NCBI RefSeq assembly: GCF_900115665.1
Contig: NZ_FOXH01000002.1
Coordinates: 203,670-267,669 of the forward strand
DNA from: Pseudarcicella hirudinis
GTDB lineage: Bacteria; Bacteroidota; Bacteroidia; Cytophagales; Spirosomataceae
Direction of reading: 5' to 3'
Length of the DNA: 64,000 bases
Positions 53,333 to 63,007 of the stretch are shown here, in pieces; the stretch's first letter is position 1; the number at the start of each line of letters is the position of its first letter. The notes under the pieces are model-generated. The model made no database searches, was not told the origin of the DNA, and saw only the letters and a program-made list of their open reading frames with translations. The translations under genes were made by a program, and so were the position numbers.

Positions 53333-54421
53333 TTGGGGAATATACAGGAATCTTTGGAATACGTTGATTTTATAATAGTAGGTCAGGGACTTGCCGGAAC
53401 GGTTCTGGCCAATGCTTTACAGGAAGCAGGTCAGACGGTTCGTATTTTTAATAATGCGGAACTTCCTTCTTCGTCAAGAGTAGCCGCCGGAATTTTTAAT
53501 CCGGTCACAGGAAGAAAACTGGTTAAAACCTGGCTGGCAGATGATATTTTTCCTTTTCTGGAGAAGTACTATGCAAAGCTTGAAAACAGATTCGGTCAAA
53601 AGTTTTTTCATGAAATTCCGATTTACAGACCATTTCCGAATGAAGAGGTCCGGCGGTTTTTTCAGAATGAGGAAATTATCAGAGAATTTGAAGCGTTTGC
53701 TACCATTGAGTTTGAAAATTCAAAGTATCAGGGAATTGTAAACAATGAGTTGGGAGGTGTAACTACTTCACATTCAGGCTGGGTTGATTTAAATACCTTT
53801 CTGGATGTCTTTAAGGCTTATTTCTCTTCAAAGGACATGCTTGTCAATCAGGCATTTGAGATTGAATCTATTCAGCTTACAGAAGATAATCTTGTGATTT
53901 ATAAGGGGTTGAAGGCCGATAAACTAATTTTTTGTGAAGGATTTCATGGGAAAGATAACCCTTTTTTCAACTGGCTTCCATTCAATCCGGTGAAAGGGGA
54001 AGTGCTGGAAGTTGAAATAGAAGGTGTTCATTTACAGGAAATTATTAATCAGGGAGCATTTGTTGTTCCCTTACCGGATGGAAGGTATAAAGTCGGGGCA
54101 ACGTATAGCTGGCATGAATTAGACTGGATTTCCACCATACAGGCCAGAGAAGAGCTTACCCTCAAATATGGTAAATTGCTGAAACCGCCCTTTAAATTCA
54201 TTGCACAAAAGGCTGGCGTGCGACCGGCAACAAAGGATAGAAGACCGCTGATCGGACTTCATCCGGCGTTTAAACAATTGGGTATTTTCAATGGTTTGGG
54301 ATCAAAAGGAGTATCCCTCGCACCCTACTTTGCGAAACATTTTACGGAATTTCTGACTGAAGAAAAAGAACTTGCTTCGGAAGTCAATATAAATCGTTTT
54401 GCTTCGTTATATTTAGCGTAG
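53333..54421 (+). CDS. FAD-dependent oxidoreductase (DAO/glycine-oxidase-like)
   Basis: 362 residues from a TTG start at 53333; no in-frame ATG precedes the FAD fold, and another TTG seven codons later (before EYVDF) is also possible. The dinucleotide-binding motif is IIVGQGLAGTVLANAL (GxGxxG-type), followed by the substrate-side segment RVAAGIFNPVTGRKLV. C-terminal GVRPATKDRRPLIG and NGLGSKGVSLAP fit the DAO family that oxidises amines or amino acids. Exact substrate unknown. It follows cmk by 15 bases. Confidence 0.85.
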   Translation: MGNIQESLEYVDFIIVGQGLAGTVLANALQEAGQTVRIFNNAELPSSSRVAAGIFNPVTGRKLVKTWLADDIFPFLEKYYAKLENRFGQKFFHEIPIYRPFPNEEVRRFFQNEEIIREFEAFATIEFENSKYQGIVNNELGGVTTSHSGWVDLNTFLDVFKAYFSSKDMLVNQAFEIESIQLTEDNLVIYKGLKADKLIFCEGFHGKDNPFFNWLPFNPVKGEVLEVEIEGVHLQEIINQGAFVVPLPDGRYKVGATYSWHELDWISTIQAREELTLKYGKLLKPPFKFIAQKAGVRPATKDRRPLIGLHPAFKQLGIFNGLGSKGVSLAPYFAKHFTEFLTEEKELASEVNINRFASLYLA

Positions 54422-54514
54422 TTTCCCGTTAGAATGGCAGTTGAAGCTAGTTTTTGTAAAAATGTCATTCAAATAATCCTTAGAAACAGGAAACTCTAAA
54501 CTGTTCTATAAACG

Positions 54515-57500
54515 ATGAAAAAGTCTTTACTTATTCTATTTCTTTTGTCGGGCTTCTTTGCTAAGGCACAGAATTATTTCCCAACCCAGACGCCATTCGG
54601 GAAAAACCGGATTCAGTATCGTCATTTTCATTGGAAAGTGTTGACCACTCAGAATTTTGAGGTGTATTTTTATGATGATGCCCTGCCAATGGCCACCGTT
54701 ACGGCACAGTTTGCAGAATCAGAATTTGACAGAATCACAGAAATGCTGGGATATTCTCCTTTTAGCAGAACAAAAATCTTCGTCTACAGCTCGGTTCAGG
54801 ATATTAATCAAAGTAACATCGGGATTACTTTGTCAAGTGATAAGGAGGTTTCAGATGAAAACCTTTCTAAATCAAGAATAGAAATTGCCTTTTCAGGAAA
54901 TCAGGTTGCTTATAAAAAAGAATTGGTAAGAGAGATTTCCCATGTGTTTGTATATGATATGCTTTATGGTGGAAGTCTGAAGGATGCTTTGCAAAATTCC
55001 TTGCTTCTTTCTGTTCCGGAATGGTTCATGAATGGTGTTACTGCCTATATCGCTGAGGGATGGAGTGTGGAGATGGATGATTTTATGAGAGATGCATTAC
55101 TGAATAAAAAACTTCGTAAACCAAATCTTGCTACCGGAAAAGAGGCGGCACTTATCGGCCAGTCGATCTGGAATTACATTGCTGAGAAAAACGGAAGGGA
55201 TAATATCTCAAATATCCTTAATCTTACCCGGATTATCAGAAATGAGCAGACCAGTATCGCCAGTACACTTGGTATGCCTTACAGCCGTTTTTTGCGGGAG
55301 TGGCATGAATATTACTCTTCAATGGCCGACAATGTTAATTCTTCTTTTCAGGCTCCCAAAATTGATCTGAAGGTTAAACAGGTAAAAGTAGGAGATACCG
55401 AAAAACTGAATAAATTCAAAATCAGTCCTGATGGCAGTATGGTTGCTTTTTCAACCAATAACCTCGGCCGCTCGGCAGTTGAAGTATATAATTTTAAGAC
55501 TAAAAAGACCCATACTTTATTTAATATCGGGTATAAAACACTGAATCAGTCTATCAATTATAATACGCCATTACTTTCCTGGACAAGAGGTAATTCTCTG
55601 GCTGTTATTTTTGAAAACGGAGGTTCTACCGAACTGGATGTTTTTACCGATTTTTCTGATAAAAAACCAGCCGGAAAGTTATCAATCTACAGATACCTCG
55701 ATTTTGATCAGGTCAGTGATTTCGATATTTCAGATGACGGAACCAATATTGTATTAAGTGCTGAGAAGAAAGGTCAGAATGATTTATTCTTATATAATAT
55801 TTCAAGAAAGAACACGGTTCAACTGACCAACGACCTTTATGATGATCTTTATCCTCAGTTTGTCGGAAATGCAGGGAAAGTGATTTTTACGTCAAACCGC
55901 CTGAAAGACAGCCTGGATGTGGATAAGGGCTCTTTTAAAAGTATAGGTTCTAAATTCAGCCTTTTTGTGCACGATGGCAAGCCGAAATCGGAATCAGTAA
56001 GAAGACTGGTGGAGTCGAACGGTATGATTACCCGTCCTGTTGTAACAGATGGAAGCACTGTTTATTTTCTCAATGATGAGAAAGGGGTAAGAAATATTTA
56101 CCGCCTTGTTTCCGGAGATTCTCTTGCTACTCAAATGACTGCTTACCGGAATAATATTATCGATTTTGATATAAATGTTGCGAAAAACCTTGTTTTTCGT
56201 ACAGCCGAAAATCAAACCGATTATATTGCTTATCAGAATCAGGCAGATTTTAACGCCACCGGAAATTATTCTATTACACCCAGAATTTCCAGAATAACAG
56301 GAGTGCCTATGACGGAAAAGCAGGAGGCAAAAACCAATAATGCAACTCCGCTTACCAATGTTCCTGCTGAAGTTCCGAAACCTGCTGAACCCACTATAGT
56401 CCTGGCTCCCGGAGAGGTAGATACAGATAATTATCAGTTTGATAACCTTACTGTTACAAAACCTGCGGATAAGAAAACGGATGTTAAGAAAAGCCGTAAT
56501 GAAAGAAATAATATAGCCAGACAAACAAGAAAAGATAACATCAAAATAAAAGGGCCCACTGATTATACCAATCCTTTTGTTGTAAACGGTACAGACGGAA
56601 ATTTTGTGGTAGATCCCGTAAGAGGTTTAGGTTATTCTTTTGCGGTAACTATGAATGACTTACTGGAAAATCATCAGTTGAAAGGTGGGATATTCATTAC
56701 ACCAAATCTGAAAAACTCTGATTTATGGGCTGAGTATTCTTATTTACCGAAAAGAGTTGATTTTACCGTACGTTTTGACAGGAAGGTGTTATCACAGGAA
56801 ACAGAAACGCTGAGCCAGAAAGTCAGATTTAACAGATTGAGTGCCTCTGCTTCTTATCCTTTTAATGCAAATGCCAGACTGACCATTTCACCTTCTTATA
56901 CAAGTAACAGAGCTATTAATTTATATTCTGTTTCTACACCGGAGATTTTCTCTGATTATCTGGGTGCCAATGCCGAGTTTGTTTACGATAACACGATTTC
57001 TTCGGGAGTTAATGCTTTGGAAGGAACAAGATTTAAAGTGAAATATGAACATTTTACCGGATTGGCCAGTGCGAAAGATGGATTTGAAAGATTTACGGCT
57101 GATATCCGTCATTATTTGAAAGTTGGTCAGTACATGATTCTTGCAGGCCGTCTTTCCGGAGGACATTCTTTCGGAGATTCTCCGAAACAGTTTATTATGG
57201 GAGGGATGGATAACTGGTTATTTATTGAAAGAGAATCAAGAAATACCAACAATCCACTTGGAACAGGAATCGCCAGTAAAGATATTTTCCTGTCAGATTT
57301 TGCGACAAGTCTGAGAGGATTTAATGTGAATAAACTCTCCGGTGTAAGTAATTTATTGTTCAATGTTGAATTGAGAATCCCGATTGTGAGGTATCTGACT
57401 AAAAATCCGATTTATTCGAATTTCTTCAAAAACCTTCAATTGTCTGCTTTTACAGATGTAGGAACAGCCTGGACAGGAGCGAGCCCGTTCTCAAGAAAAA

Positions 57501-57709
57501 ACGGATTTAACACTATTGTTTATGGTGGAGGAACTAACCCGTTCCAGGCAACTGTTACGGATTTCAGAAATCCGTTTTTGGTTGGTTACGGGGTAGGAGC
57601 GAGAACAACTATGCTGGGATACTTTGTTAAATTTGATGTTGGCTGGGGAATGGAAAACAAAGACATAAAATCACCGATCAGTTACCTGACGCTTGGTTAT
57701 GATTTCTAA
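54515..57709 (+). CDS. Exported multidomain protein: degenerate peptidase-MA-like, TolB-type propeller, outer-membrane barrel
   Basis: 1064 residues. Signal peptide 1-19 (ends FAKAQ). Residues about 40-290 look like a peptidase MA-type domain, but the zinc motif HExxH is replaced by REISH (R139-E140-x2-H143) and the usual downstream WFxEG is WFMNG (N173), so it is probably catalytically dead. Residues about 300-600 carry TolB/WD40-like propeller repeats, followed by a Pro/Glu/Lys-rich linker (about 615-695) and a C-terminal barrel like the surface-antigen/BamA family ending in YLTLGYDF. It probably sits in the outer membrane with a periplasmic or surface propeller. Role unknown. Confidence 0.8.
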   Translation: MKKSLLILFLLSGFFAKAQNYFPTQTPFGKNRIQYRHFHWKVLTTQNFEVYFYDDALPMATVTAQFAESEFDRITEMLGYSPFSRTKIFVYSSVQDINQSNIGITLSSDKEVSDENLSKSRIEIAFSGNQVAYKKELVREISHVFVYDMLYGGSLKDALQNSLLLSVPEWFMNGVTAYIAEGWSVEMDDFMRDALLNKKLRKPNLATGKEAALIGQSIWNYIAEKNGRDNISNILNLTRIIRNEQTSIASTLGMPYSRFLREWHEYYSSMADNVNSSFQAPKIDLKVKQVKVGDTEKLNKFKISPDGSMVAFSTNNLGRSAVEVYNFKTKKTHTLFNIGYKTLNQSINYNTPLLSWTRGNSLAVIFENGGSTELDVFTDFSDKKPAGKLSIYRYLDFDQVSDFDISDDGTNIVLSAEKKGQNDLFLYNISRKNTVQLTNDLYDDLYPQFVGNAGKVIFTSNRLKDSLDVDKGSFKSIGSKFSLFVHDGKPKSESVRRLVESNGMITRPVVTDGSTVYFLNDEKGVRNIYRLVSGDSLATQMTAYRNNIIDFDINVAKNLVFRTAENQTDYIAYQNQADFNATGNYSITPRISRITGVPMTEKQEAKTNNATPLTNVPAEVPKPAEPTIVLAPGEVDTDNYQFDNLTVTKPADKKTDVKKSRNERNNIARQTRKDNIKIKGPTDYTNPFVVNGTDGNFVVDPVRGLGYSFAVTMNDLLENHQLKGGIFITPNLKNSDLWAEYSYLPKRVDFTVRFDRKVLSQETETLSQKVRFNRLSASASYPFNANARLTISPSYTSNRAINLYSVSTPEIFSDYLGANAEFVYDNTISSGVNALEGTRFKVKYEHFTGLASAKDGFERFTADIRHYLKVGQYMILAGRLSGGHSFGDSPKQFIMGGMDNWLFIERESRNTNNPLGTGIASKDIFLSDFATSLRGFNVNKLSGVSNLLFNVELRIPIVRYLTKNPIYSNFFKNLQLSAFTDVGTAWTGASPFSRKNGFNTIVYGGGTNPFQATVTDFRNPFLVGYGVGARTTMLGYFVKFDVGWGMENKDIKSPISYLTLGYDF

Positions 57710-57739
57710 AATCCAATGCTAAATTTTAGTGTTGTTGTA

Positions 57740-57777
57740 AAAAGGGTCATTTGAGTTCCAACTCAGATGACCCTTTT
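57740..57777. terminator. Bidirectional terminator between the propeller-barrel and CDGSH genes
   Basis: AAAAGGGTCAT (57740-57750) pairs with ATGACCCTTTT (57767-57777); after one mismatch TGAGTT pairs with AACTCA, leaving a 2-base gap plus loop. Very stable, with T-runs on both strands. Confidence 0.92.
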
Positions 57778-57783
57778 CCTTTG

Positions 57784-58206
57784 CTAACCTTCAAAAGCAA
57801 TGCTGACATGAGTGCCATCACAATAAGGCTTATTTTCTGAATGCCCGCAGCGACAAAAAGCAGTAGTCTGGCTTTTTAATGTTTCATTTCCTTCTTTGTC
57901 TTTTACTTTCAGGTTTCCATAAACCAGCAAGGGGCCATTCGGCAGAACCTCAACTACCGTATTTATGGAAGTCATGCTCTCCGGATTATTTTCATCATTC
58001 ATCTTATAGGCCAGCGCGCCTGATGGACAGGCCTTTATTTGCTGAATGATTTTCTCTGTAGAATCACCTTCAATGGTAACCCAGGGACGTTTTCTGGGGT
58101 CAAAAACAGTAGGTAATCCTTTAAAGCAGATGGCAGAGTGAATACATTTTTGAGGTTCCCAAAGAACGGTGACTTCACCATTTGTATATTTTTTCTTAAT
58201 ATCCAT
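57784..58206 (-). CDS. Iron-sulfur protein: divergent mono-cluster ferredoxin domain plus CDGSH domain
   Basis: 140 residues. The N-terminal part (about 8-70) fits the divergent 4Fe-4S mono-cluster family, with C21, C27 and C60 (CIHSAIC, KACPSGAL). The C-terminal CDGSH-type motif is CRCGHSENKPYCDGTH, supplying three Cys and one His for a 2Fe-2S cluster. Such two-domain proteins are small cytoplasmic electron carriers of unclear role. It is transcribed toward a terminator and away from proA. Confidence 0.9.
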   Translation of the reverse strand: MDIKKKYTNGEVTVLWEPQKCIHSAICFKGLPTVFDPRKRPWVTIEGDSTEKIIQQIKACPSGALAYKMNDENNPESMTSINTVVEVLPNGPLLVYGNLKVKDKEGNETLKSQTTAFCRCGHSENKPYCDGTHVSIAFEG

Positions 58207-58243
58207 GTCAGATAATCAGCTTGTTAACGGGGTTAAAAGAGAA

Positions 58244-58263
58244 ATCAGTTATTATCAGTTATA
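58244..58263. repeat. Tandem 10-base direct repeat upstream of the CDGSH gene
   Basis: ATCAGTTATT (58244-58253) is followed directly by ATCAGTTATA (58254-58263), 38-57 bases before the start codon on the opposite strand. A possible regulator site, or chance in A/T-rich DNA. Confidence 0.4.
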
Positions 58264-58440
58264 CCCCCTGATCAATTTTCAGAGGATGACAGTGCTTTCG
58301 AACAATTTCAGTGGAAGAAATTTAAAAATCAATTGAATTTAAGGATTTTTCCCAAAACAGCATGCTGTTCCAAAGATTCTTTCCTTACTTTGTATGGATT
58401 TTTATATAGAGAATCATTTAATTAAACAGTAATCGGGAAC

Positions 58441-59721
58441 ATGGAATTAGAAACACAGGAGCTGGAAACAATCACTACGATTGTACCTATGCTGGCTAAA
58501 ACACATGCTGCCTCTGCGGAAGTCAGGAGACTGACGGATGCGCGAAAAAAAGCTATTTTGGATCGCCTGGCGGAAGTTTTGTTGGAAAATAAAGCCCAGA
58601 TCATTCTGGAAAATCAGAAAGATCTGTCCAGAATGTCCCCCGAAGACCCCAAGTATGATCGCCTGACACTTACTGAAAAACGAATTGCCGATCTTGCGTC
58701 GAGTTTAAATGATGTTGCTGATTTACCGGATCCGACCGGACAGATTTTACTGGAAAAATCGCTGGAAAACGGGTTGTCAATCAGAAAAATAGCGGTTCCT
58801 TTAGGAGTTGTGGGTGTCATTTATGAGTCTCGTCCTAATGTAACTATTGATGTGACATCTCTTTGTATCAGATCGGGAAATGCCGTTGTTCTGAGAGGAG
58901 GAAGCGATGCATATGAGACGAATATATGTCTTATTGGTTTGATTCATAAGGTTTTGAAGGAGTTTGATATTAACACTGACGCAATTACCTTACTTCCTGT
59001 AAACAGAGAATTTGTAAAAGAACTGCTTACTGCAACCAGATATGTGGATGTAATTATTCCAAGAGGTTCGGAGTCTTTGATAGAATTTGTGCGGAAAAAT
59101 TCTCTGGTTCCAACCATTGAAACCGGAGCCGGTGTGTGTCATACTTATGTAGAAACAACTGCGAATCTTGAAAATGCCCGTAATATTGTTGTAAATGCTA
59201 AAGTTTCACGTCCGTCAGTCTGTAATTCACTTGATACGGTAGTGGTTGACAGAGCAATAGCCGCTCAGTTTTTACCGATGCTGAAAGAAGATTTTCTGAA
59301 ATATAACGTTGAAGTTTTTGCAGATGAAACGGCTTTTGAAATACTTTCATCGGTGAATTACCCATATTTACAACAAGCTGATGAAGCAGATTTTGGCAGA
59401 GAATTTCTGGATTTCAAATGTTCGGTTAAAATAGTAGAGGGCTTTGACGAGGCATTGAAACATATCGGAAAATATTCGTCACGTCATTCAGAAGCAATTA
59501 TTTCAGAAAATACTGAATATTGTCTGATCTTTCAGCAGGAGATTGATGCGGCGGCAGTTTATGCCAATGCTTCAACCCGGTTTACAGATGGCGGAGCATT
59601 TGGTTTAGGAGCTGAAATCGGAATTTCGACACAAAAGCTTCATGCCAGAGGGCCATTTGCTTTAGAGAAACTTGTTACTGAAAAATGGATAGTTACCGGA
59701 GAAGGACAGGTTCGCTGGTAA
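58441..59721 (+). CDS. proA: Glutamate-5-semialdehyde dehydrogenase (gamma-glutamyl phosphate reductase)
   Basis: 426 residues of the aldehyde dehydrogenase superfamily. The ProA landmarks are VPLGVVGVIYESRPNVT, LRGGSDAYETN, IPRGSESLIEF and the catalytic Cys in RPSVCNSLDTVVVD. The C-terminal half ends with STRFTDGGAFGLGAEIG, a strong family marker. It reduces gamma-glutamyl phosphate to the semialdehyde in proline biosynthesis. No proB or proC is adjacent. Confidence 0.95.
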   Translation: MELETQELETITTIVPMLAKTHAASAEVRRLTDARKKAILDRLAEVLLENKAQIILENQKDLSRMSPEDPKYDRLTLTEKRIADLASSLNDVADLPDPTGQILLEKSLENGLSIRKIAVPLGVVGVIYESRPNVTIDVTSLCIRSGNAVVLRGGSDAYETNICLIGLIHKVLKEFDINTDAITLLPVNREFVKELLTATRYVDVIIPRGSESLIEFVRKNSLVPTIETGAGVCHTYVETTANLENARNIVVNAKVSRPSVCNSLDTVVVDRAIAAQFLPMLKEDFLKYNVEVFADETAFEILSSVNYPYLQQADEADFGREFLDFKCSVKIVEGFDEALKHIGKYSSRHSEAIISENTEYCLIFQQEIDAAAVYANASTRFTDGGAFGLGAEIGISTQKLHARGPFALEKLVTEKWIVTGEGQVRW

Positions 59722-59743
59722 GATTCAGTTAAGATACATTGAT

Positions 59744-59781
59744 AAAAGGTTGGTAAATGTTGTATTTATCAGCCTTTTTTT
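59744..59781 (+). terminator. Terminator after proA
   Basis: AAAAGG (59744-59749) and the following TG and TAAAT segments pair with ATTTA, CA and CCTTTT on the other side with single-base bulges, and a run of seven T ends at 59781. Confidence 0.7.
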
Positions 59782-59894
59782 GCGGAAAGGAGCTCTATAT
59801 AGGTCAAACGATCTTATTTAGTTTCATACATTTAACGTTTTTCTTTACCAACTAATCAGAAAATTGTATTTTGCAGAAAAAACCAGAAAATTTC

Positions 59895-60539
59895 ATGTTC
59901 ATTTTACAATCAAATGCCTCAATTGCCAATCATTTTATTGCAGAGTTAAGAGATGTCAGTATTCAGCATGACTCAATGCGTTTTCGGAGAAATATGGATA
60001 GGTTAGGAGAAATTCTGGCATATGAAATTTCCAAAACATTAATTTATAAACCTGTTGAAATACAGACTCCTCTGGCCATTGCTCATACGCAAATGCTTGA
60101 AGAACAACCTGTATTAGTGGCTATCCTGAGAGCAAGTCTGCCCTTTCATCATGGTTTTTTGAATATATTTGACCGTGCAGAGAATGCATTTATAGGAGCT
60201 TATCGTGGTAAGCACAGAGCTGACGAAACTTTTGATGTACAGATGGATTACCTGGCAAGTCCTGATTTAACGGATAAAACTATCATTTTGGTAGATCCGA
60301 TGCTTGCTACCGGAAAATCGCTTTACAAATCTTACCAGGCATTGCAGGCATACGGAGTTCCCCGCAGGGTGATTATTGCAGCTGCTATTGCCGCTCCGGA
60401 AGGAGTAGATTATCTGAAAACTCAGATGCCGGAAGCAGAATTCTTTTTAGGTGCTCTGGATGATCATCTGAATGAGAAATTTTATATTATTCCGGGTTTG
60501 GGAGATGCAGGTGATCTGGCTTACGGAGGGAAATTATAA
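59895..60539 (+). CDS. upp: Uracil phosphoribosyltransferase
   Basis: 214 residues from ATG at 59895; a TTG eight codons earlier is less likely. PRPP-binding loop VDPMLATGKSLYKSY (the family's DPMLATGGS with Lys for Gly), the RAS segment ILRASLPFHHG and the C-terminal uracil-binding PGLGDAGDLAYGG are all visible. It makes UMP from uracil and PRPP in pyrimidine salvage. It stands alone. Confidence 0.94.
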   Translation: MFILQSNASIANHFIAELRDVSIQHDSMRFRRNMDRLGEILAYEISKTLIYKPVEIQTPLAIAHTQMLEEQPVLVAILRASLPFHHGFLNIFDRAENAFIGAYRGKHRADETFDVQMDYLASPDLTDKTIILVDPMLATGKSLYKSYQALQAYGVPRRVIIAAAIAAPEGVDYLKTQMPEAEFFLGALDDHLNEKFYIIPGLGDAGDLAYGGKL

Positions 60540-60545
60540 TTTAGG

Positions 60546-60581
60546 CTATCTGAATAGCTTTACACGAAGCTATTCAGATAG
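60546..60581. terminator. Hairpin between convergent upp and dnaX
   Basis: CTATCTGAATAGCTT (60546-60560) pairs perfectly with AAGCTATTCAGATAG (60567-60581), 15 bp with a 6-base loop. No T-run on either side, but the position 7 bases after one stop and 12 before the other suits a bidirectional mRNA end. Confidence 0.7.
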
Positions 60582-60592
60582 AAAATAGCTGT

Positions 60593-62311
60593 TTAATAAT
60601 CATAATCCAGACCGAGCGTATTCCTCAGGTCGTGCATTGCCGGATTTTTATCAGCAAGGAATCTGAACTTTTCTGCCTGGGTATAAATCATTTTAGTTGT
60701 TTCCTGTTCAGCAACTTTTACCTCAAGGTGAATAGTGGAATTCTGTAGTTCCTTGCGCAGGAAATGCAATAACTCCGATCTAAGTGCCTGTTGCAGTAAA
60801 TCAATCTGAATGTCATTGTCAACGGCTAATTTAATGGTTGTCCCGTCTAATTTAAAATCCCGGTTCAGAATAACATATTCACTGAATTTCTGCCTTTTTT
60901 GCAGGTCTTCAATGAACAGATTCCAGTAAATTTTCAGGTTTTCCAATGTAAAAGCCCTGTTCATCTGAACAATAGGTTCATTTACAACATTTTCAGTCTG
61001 ATTCTTAGGAGCAACCGGCGCTGTGGCTAATGAAGTACTTTTTAGTCTGGAATGTTTGGGAATAGCTGGTATTACCGGTTGAGAAGCCTGAACTGTTACC
61101 GGAACTGCAGGAATTGCCTGTGTCTTTTCCTCCTTCGCGACAACTGAAGGCTCAGGAGCATCAGACTTTTTTCCTTCGCTGCCCTCCACCGCAGGAAGAT
61201 TTGCCAAATTTAAAACCTGCGGAATATGAGCGAGTTTTAGAAGACAGATTTCAACATGTAATTTCTGATTTTTAGCAGCTTTATAATTTAAATCGCAATT
61301 ACTGCCGATACTTAATCCTGACATCAGAAAGGAGTAGGGAGCATGAGCAGACTGCAATACATATTTTTGCTGAACGGAGGCAGATACCTGCAAAAGTGTT
61401 ACTGTAACAGGATCTTTGCAAACCATCAGATTCCGGAAATGCTCCAAAAGACCGACAATGAACTGGTGTCCGTCAAATCCTTTTTTTAGAATTTCATCGA
61501 ACATAATTAATACTTCAGACTGATTCCCTGATAAAAGGGCATCTGTCATTCTGAAGTAATAATCATAATCCAGAATGTGTAAATTTTCAAGTACATTGGC
61601 ATATTTCAGCACATTGTCTTTAGAAAAAGTAACATTCAGGTCAAACATCGAAAGGGCATCTCTTAAACCCCCGTCAGCTTTTTGAGCAATTAATTCGAGC
61701 GCATCTGCTTCGGCGGAAATACCTTCATTTCGGGCAATTTCTGACAAATGCTCTGCCATATCCTGAATTTGAATTCTATTGAAATCAAAAATCTGGCAGC
61801 GGGATAAAATGGTCGGAAGAATTTTATGCTTTTCAGTAGTTGCTAAAATAAAAATCGCATAAGAAGGGGGTTCTTCCAGGGTTTTAAGAAAAGCATTGAA
61901 GGCACTTGTTGAAAGCATGTGCACCTCATCGATAATATATATTTTAAATTTTCCGGACTGAGGAGGATATCTTACCTGGTCAATCAGGTTACGAATGTCA
62001 TCTACCGAGTTGTTGGAAGCGGCATCCAGTTCATGGATATTAAAAGAAGCATTATTTTGAAAACTGATGCAGGATTCACATTCTCCACAGGCTTCTGCTT
62101 CGGCAGTAAGATTCTGACAGTTAATGGTTTTGGCTAAGATTCTCGCACAAGTAGTTTTTCCTACACCCCTGGGGCCACAAAATAAAAAAGCCTGAGCCAG
62201 ATGATTGGTTCGGATCGCATTTTTCAAAGTAGTTGTAATATGCGATTGCCCTACCACAGAGTCGAACAACTGAGGACGATATTTTCGGGCCGAAACAACA
62301 AAATTTTCCAT
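60593..62311 (-). CDS. dnaX: DNA polymerase III subunit gamma/tau
   Basis: 572 residues. Clamp-loader AAA+ core: Walker A GPRGVGKTTCARI (about 46-58), the zinc cluster CGECESC with an upstream Cys, Walker B IYIIDEVHML and the SRC motif (LSRCQIFDF, sensor 1 region). The C-terminal part includes a Pro/Ala/Lys linker (about 380-440) and the tau-like tail. It loads the sliding clamp in DNA replication. A possible promoter lies immediately upstream. Confidence 0.96.
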   Translation of the reverse strand: MENFVVSARKYRPQLFDSVVGQSHITTTLKNAIRTNHLAQAFLFCGPRGVGKTTCARILAKTINCQNLTAEAEACGECESCISFQNNASFNIHELDAASNNSVDDIRNLIDQVRYPPQSGKFKIYIIDEVHMLSTSAFNAFLKTLEEPPSYAIFILATTEKHKILPTILSRCQIFDFNRIQIQDMAEHLSEIARNEGISAEADALELIAQKADGGLRDALSMFDLNVTFSKDNVLKYANVLENLHILDYDYYFRMTDALLSGNQSEVLIMFDEILKKGFDGHQFIVGLLEHFRNLMVCKDPVTVTLLQVSASVQQKYVLQSAHAPYSFLMSGLSIGSNCDLNYKAAKNQKLHVEICLLKLAHIPQVLNLANLPAVEGSEGKKSDAPEPSVVAKEEKTQAIPAVPVTVQASQPVIPAIPKHSRLKSTSLATAPVAPKNQTENVVNEPIVQMNRAFTLENLKIYWNLFIEDLQKRQKFSEYVILNRDFKLDGTTIKLAVDNDIQIDLLQQALRSELLHFLRKELQNSTIHLEVKVAEQETTKMIYTQAEKFRFLADKNPAMHDLRNTLGLDYDY

Positions 62312-62314
62312 ATT

Positions 62315-62347
62315 GCAAGTTACAAAAACCTAAAGCGTTTCACAAAA
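62315..62347 (-). promoter_or_regulatory. Candidate near-leaderless promoter of dnaX
   Basis: On the minus strand, TTTTG (62343-62347), 20 bases, then TAACTTGC (62315-62322), two mismatches at the end of the -7 consensus. The start codon is 3 bases beyond the box, so the transcript would begin at or near the ATG. Confidence 0.4.
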
Positions 62348-62419
62348 TCATTGGACTATCTTTAACCCGTGATTTTCTTAATGGCAGCATTGAGCTTATG
62401 GAATCAGGCATAAAAACGG

Positions 62420-62448
62420 AAAGGCCTGAATAATTTTTCAAGCCTTTT
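62420..62448 (-). terminator. Terminator of the outer-membrane barrel gene
   Basis: AAAGGC (62420-62425) pairs with GCCTTT (62442-62447) and TGAA with TTCA inside, one mismatch between; on the minus strand the end reads CCTTTCCGTTTTT. Confidence 0.6.
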
Positions 62449-62467
62449 ACTATCATTCTGAAAGCGG

Positions 62468-63007
62468 TTATTTTCTTCCCCCACCGAAAGTAATCCCGGC
62501 TTTAATCGTGAAGAAATTCAAGTCTTTTACCAGATTATATTCTCCAACGAGTCGGAAATGCCCGATTTGGAAACCTCCTTTAGGAGCAAAACCAAAACTG
62601 GTTCCGCCAATTGTTGCAGAAGTAGCAGAACCACCTATTACTGTTACAGAGGATTGATTGTAAAAACCAACACCGGCTCCTAAAAACGGTCTGGCCAGAC
62701 TTTCAAGGAAATAATATTCACCTGTAAGTAAATAAGAGCCTACTGCGGCACCTGAATAATAATCATTCCTGGTATCAGTTACGGTTGAGAGCCATGAGGA
62801 TTCGAATTTTAATCCGATTGCAACCTGGTCATTGATATTGTACTTCGGTTCAAGAGAAAGAGAGGCTCCGCCTTTCACTCCGTTTCCGGAGGGTTGTGCA
62901 TAACCTAAGGCAAGATCAACTTTGAATGTATGATAATTTTCTGATTGTGCTTTTGCAGAAAATGAAATAACAAAAACAACCGCTAATGTGTAGAGAATGT
63001 GTTTCAT
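62468..63007 (-). CDS. Small outer-membrane beta-barrel protein (OmpW/porin-like superfamily)
   Basis: 179 residues from ATG at 63005-63007; the open frame reaches 26 codons further but lacks a signal there. Signal peptide ends at FSAKAQ. The mature chain of about 158 residues is made of alternating strands (KVDLALGYAQPSG, QVAIGLKFESSWL, FLGAGVGFYNQSS) and ends FFTIKAGITFGGGRK, suggesting an eight-stranded barrel. Homologues are common in Bacteroidota and their function is unknown. Confidence 0.8.
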   Translation of the reverse strand: MKHILYTLAVVFVISFSAKAQSENYHTFKVDLALGYAQPSGNGVKGGASLSLEPKYNINDQVAIGLKFESSWLSTVTDTRNDYYSGAAVGSYLLTGEYYFLESLARPFLGAGVGFYNQSSVTVIGGSATSATIGGTSFGFAPKGGFQIGHFRLVGEYNLVKDLNFFTIKAGITFGGGRK

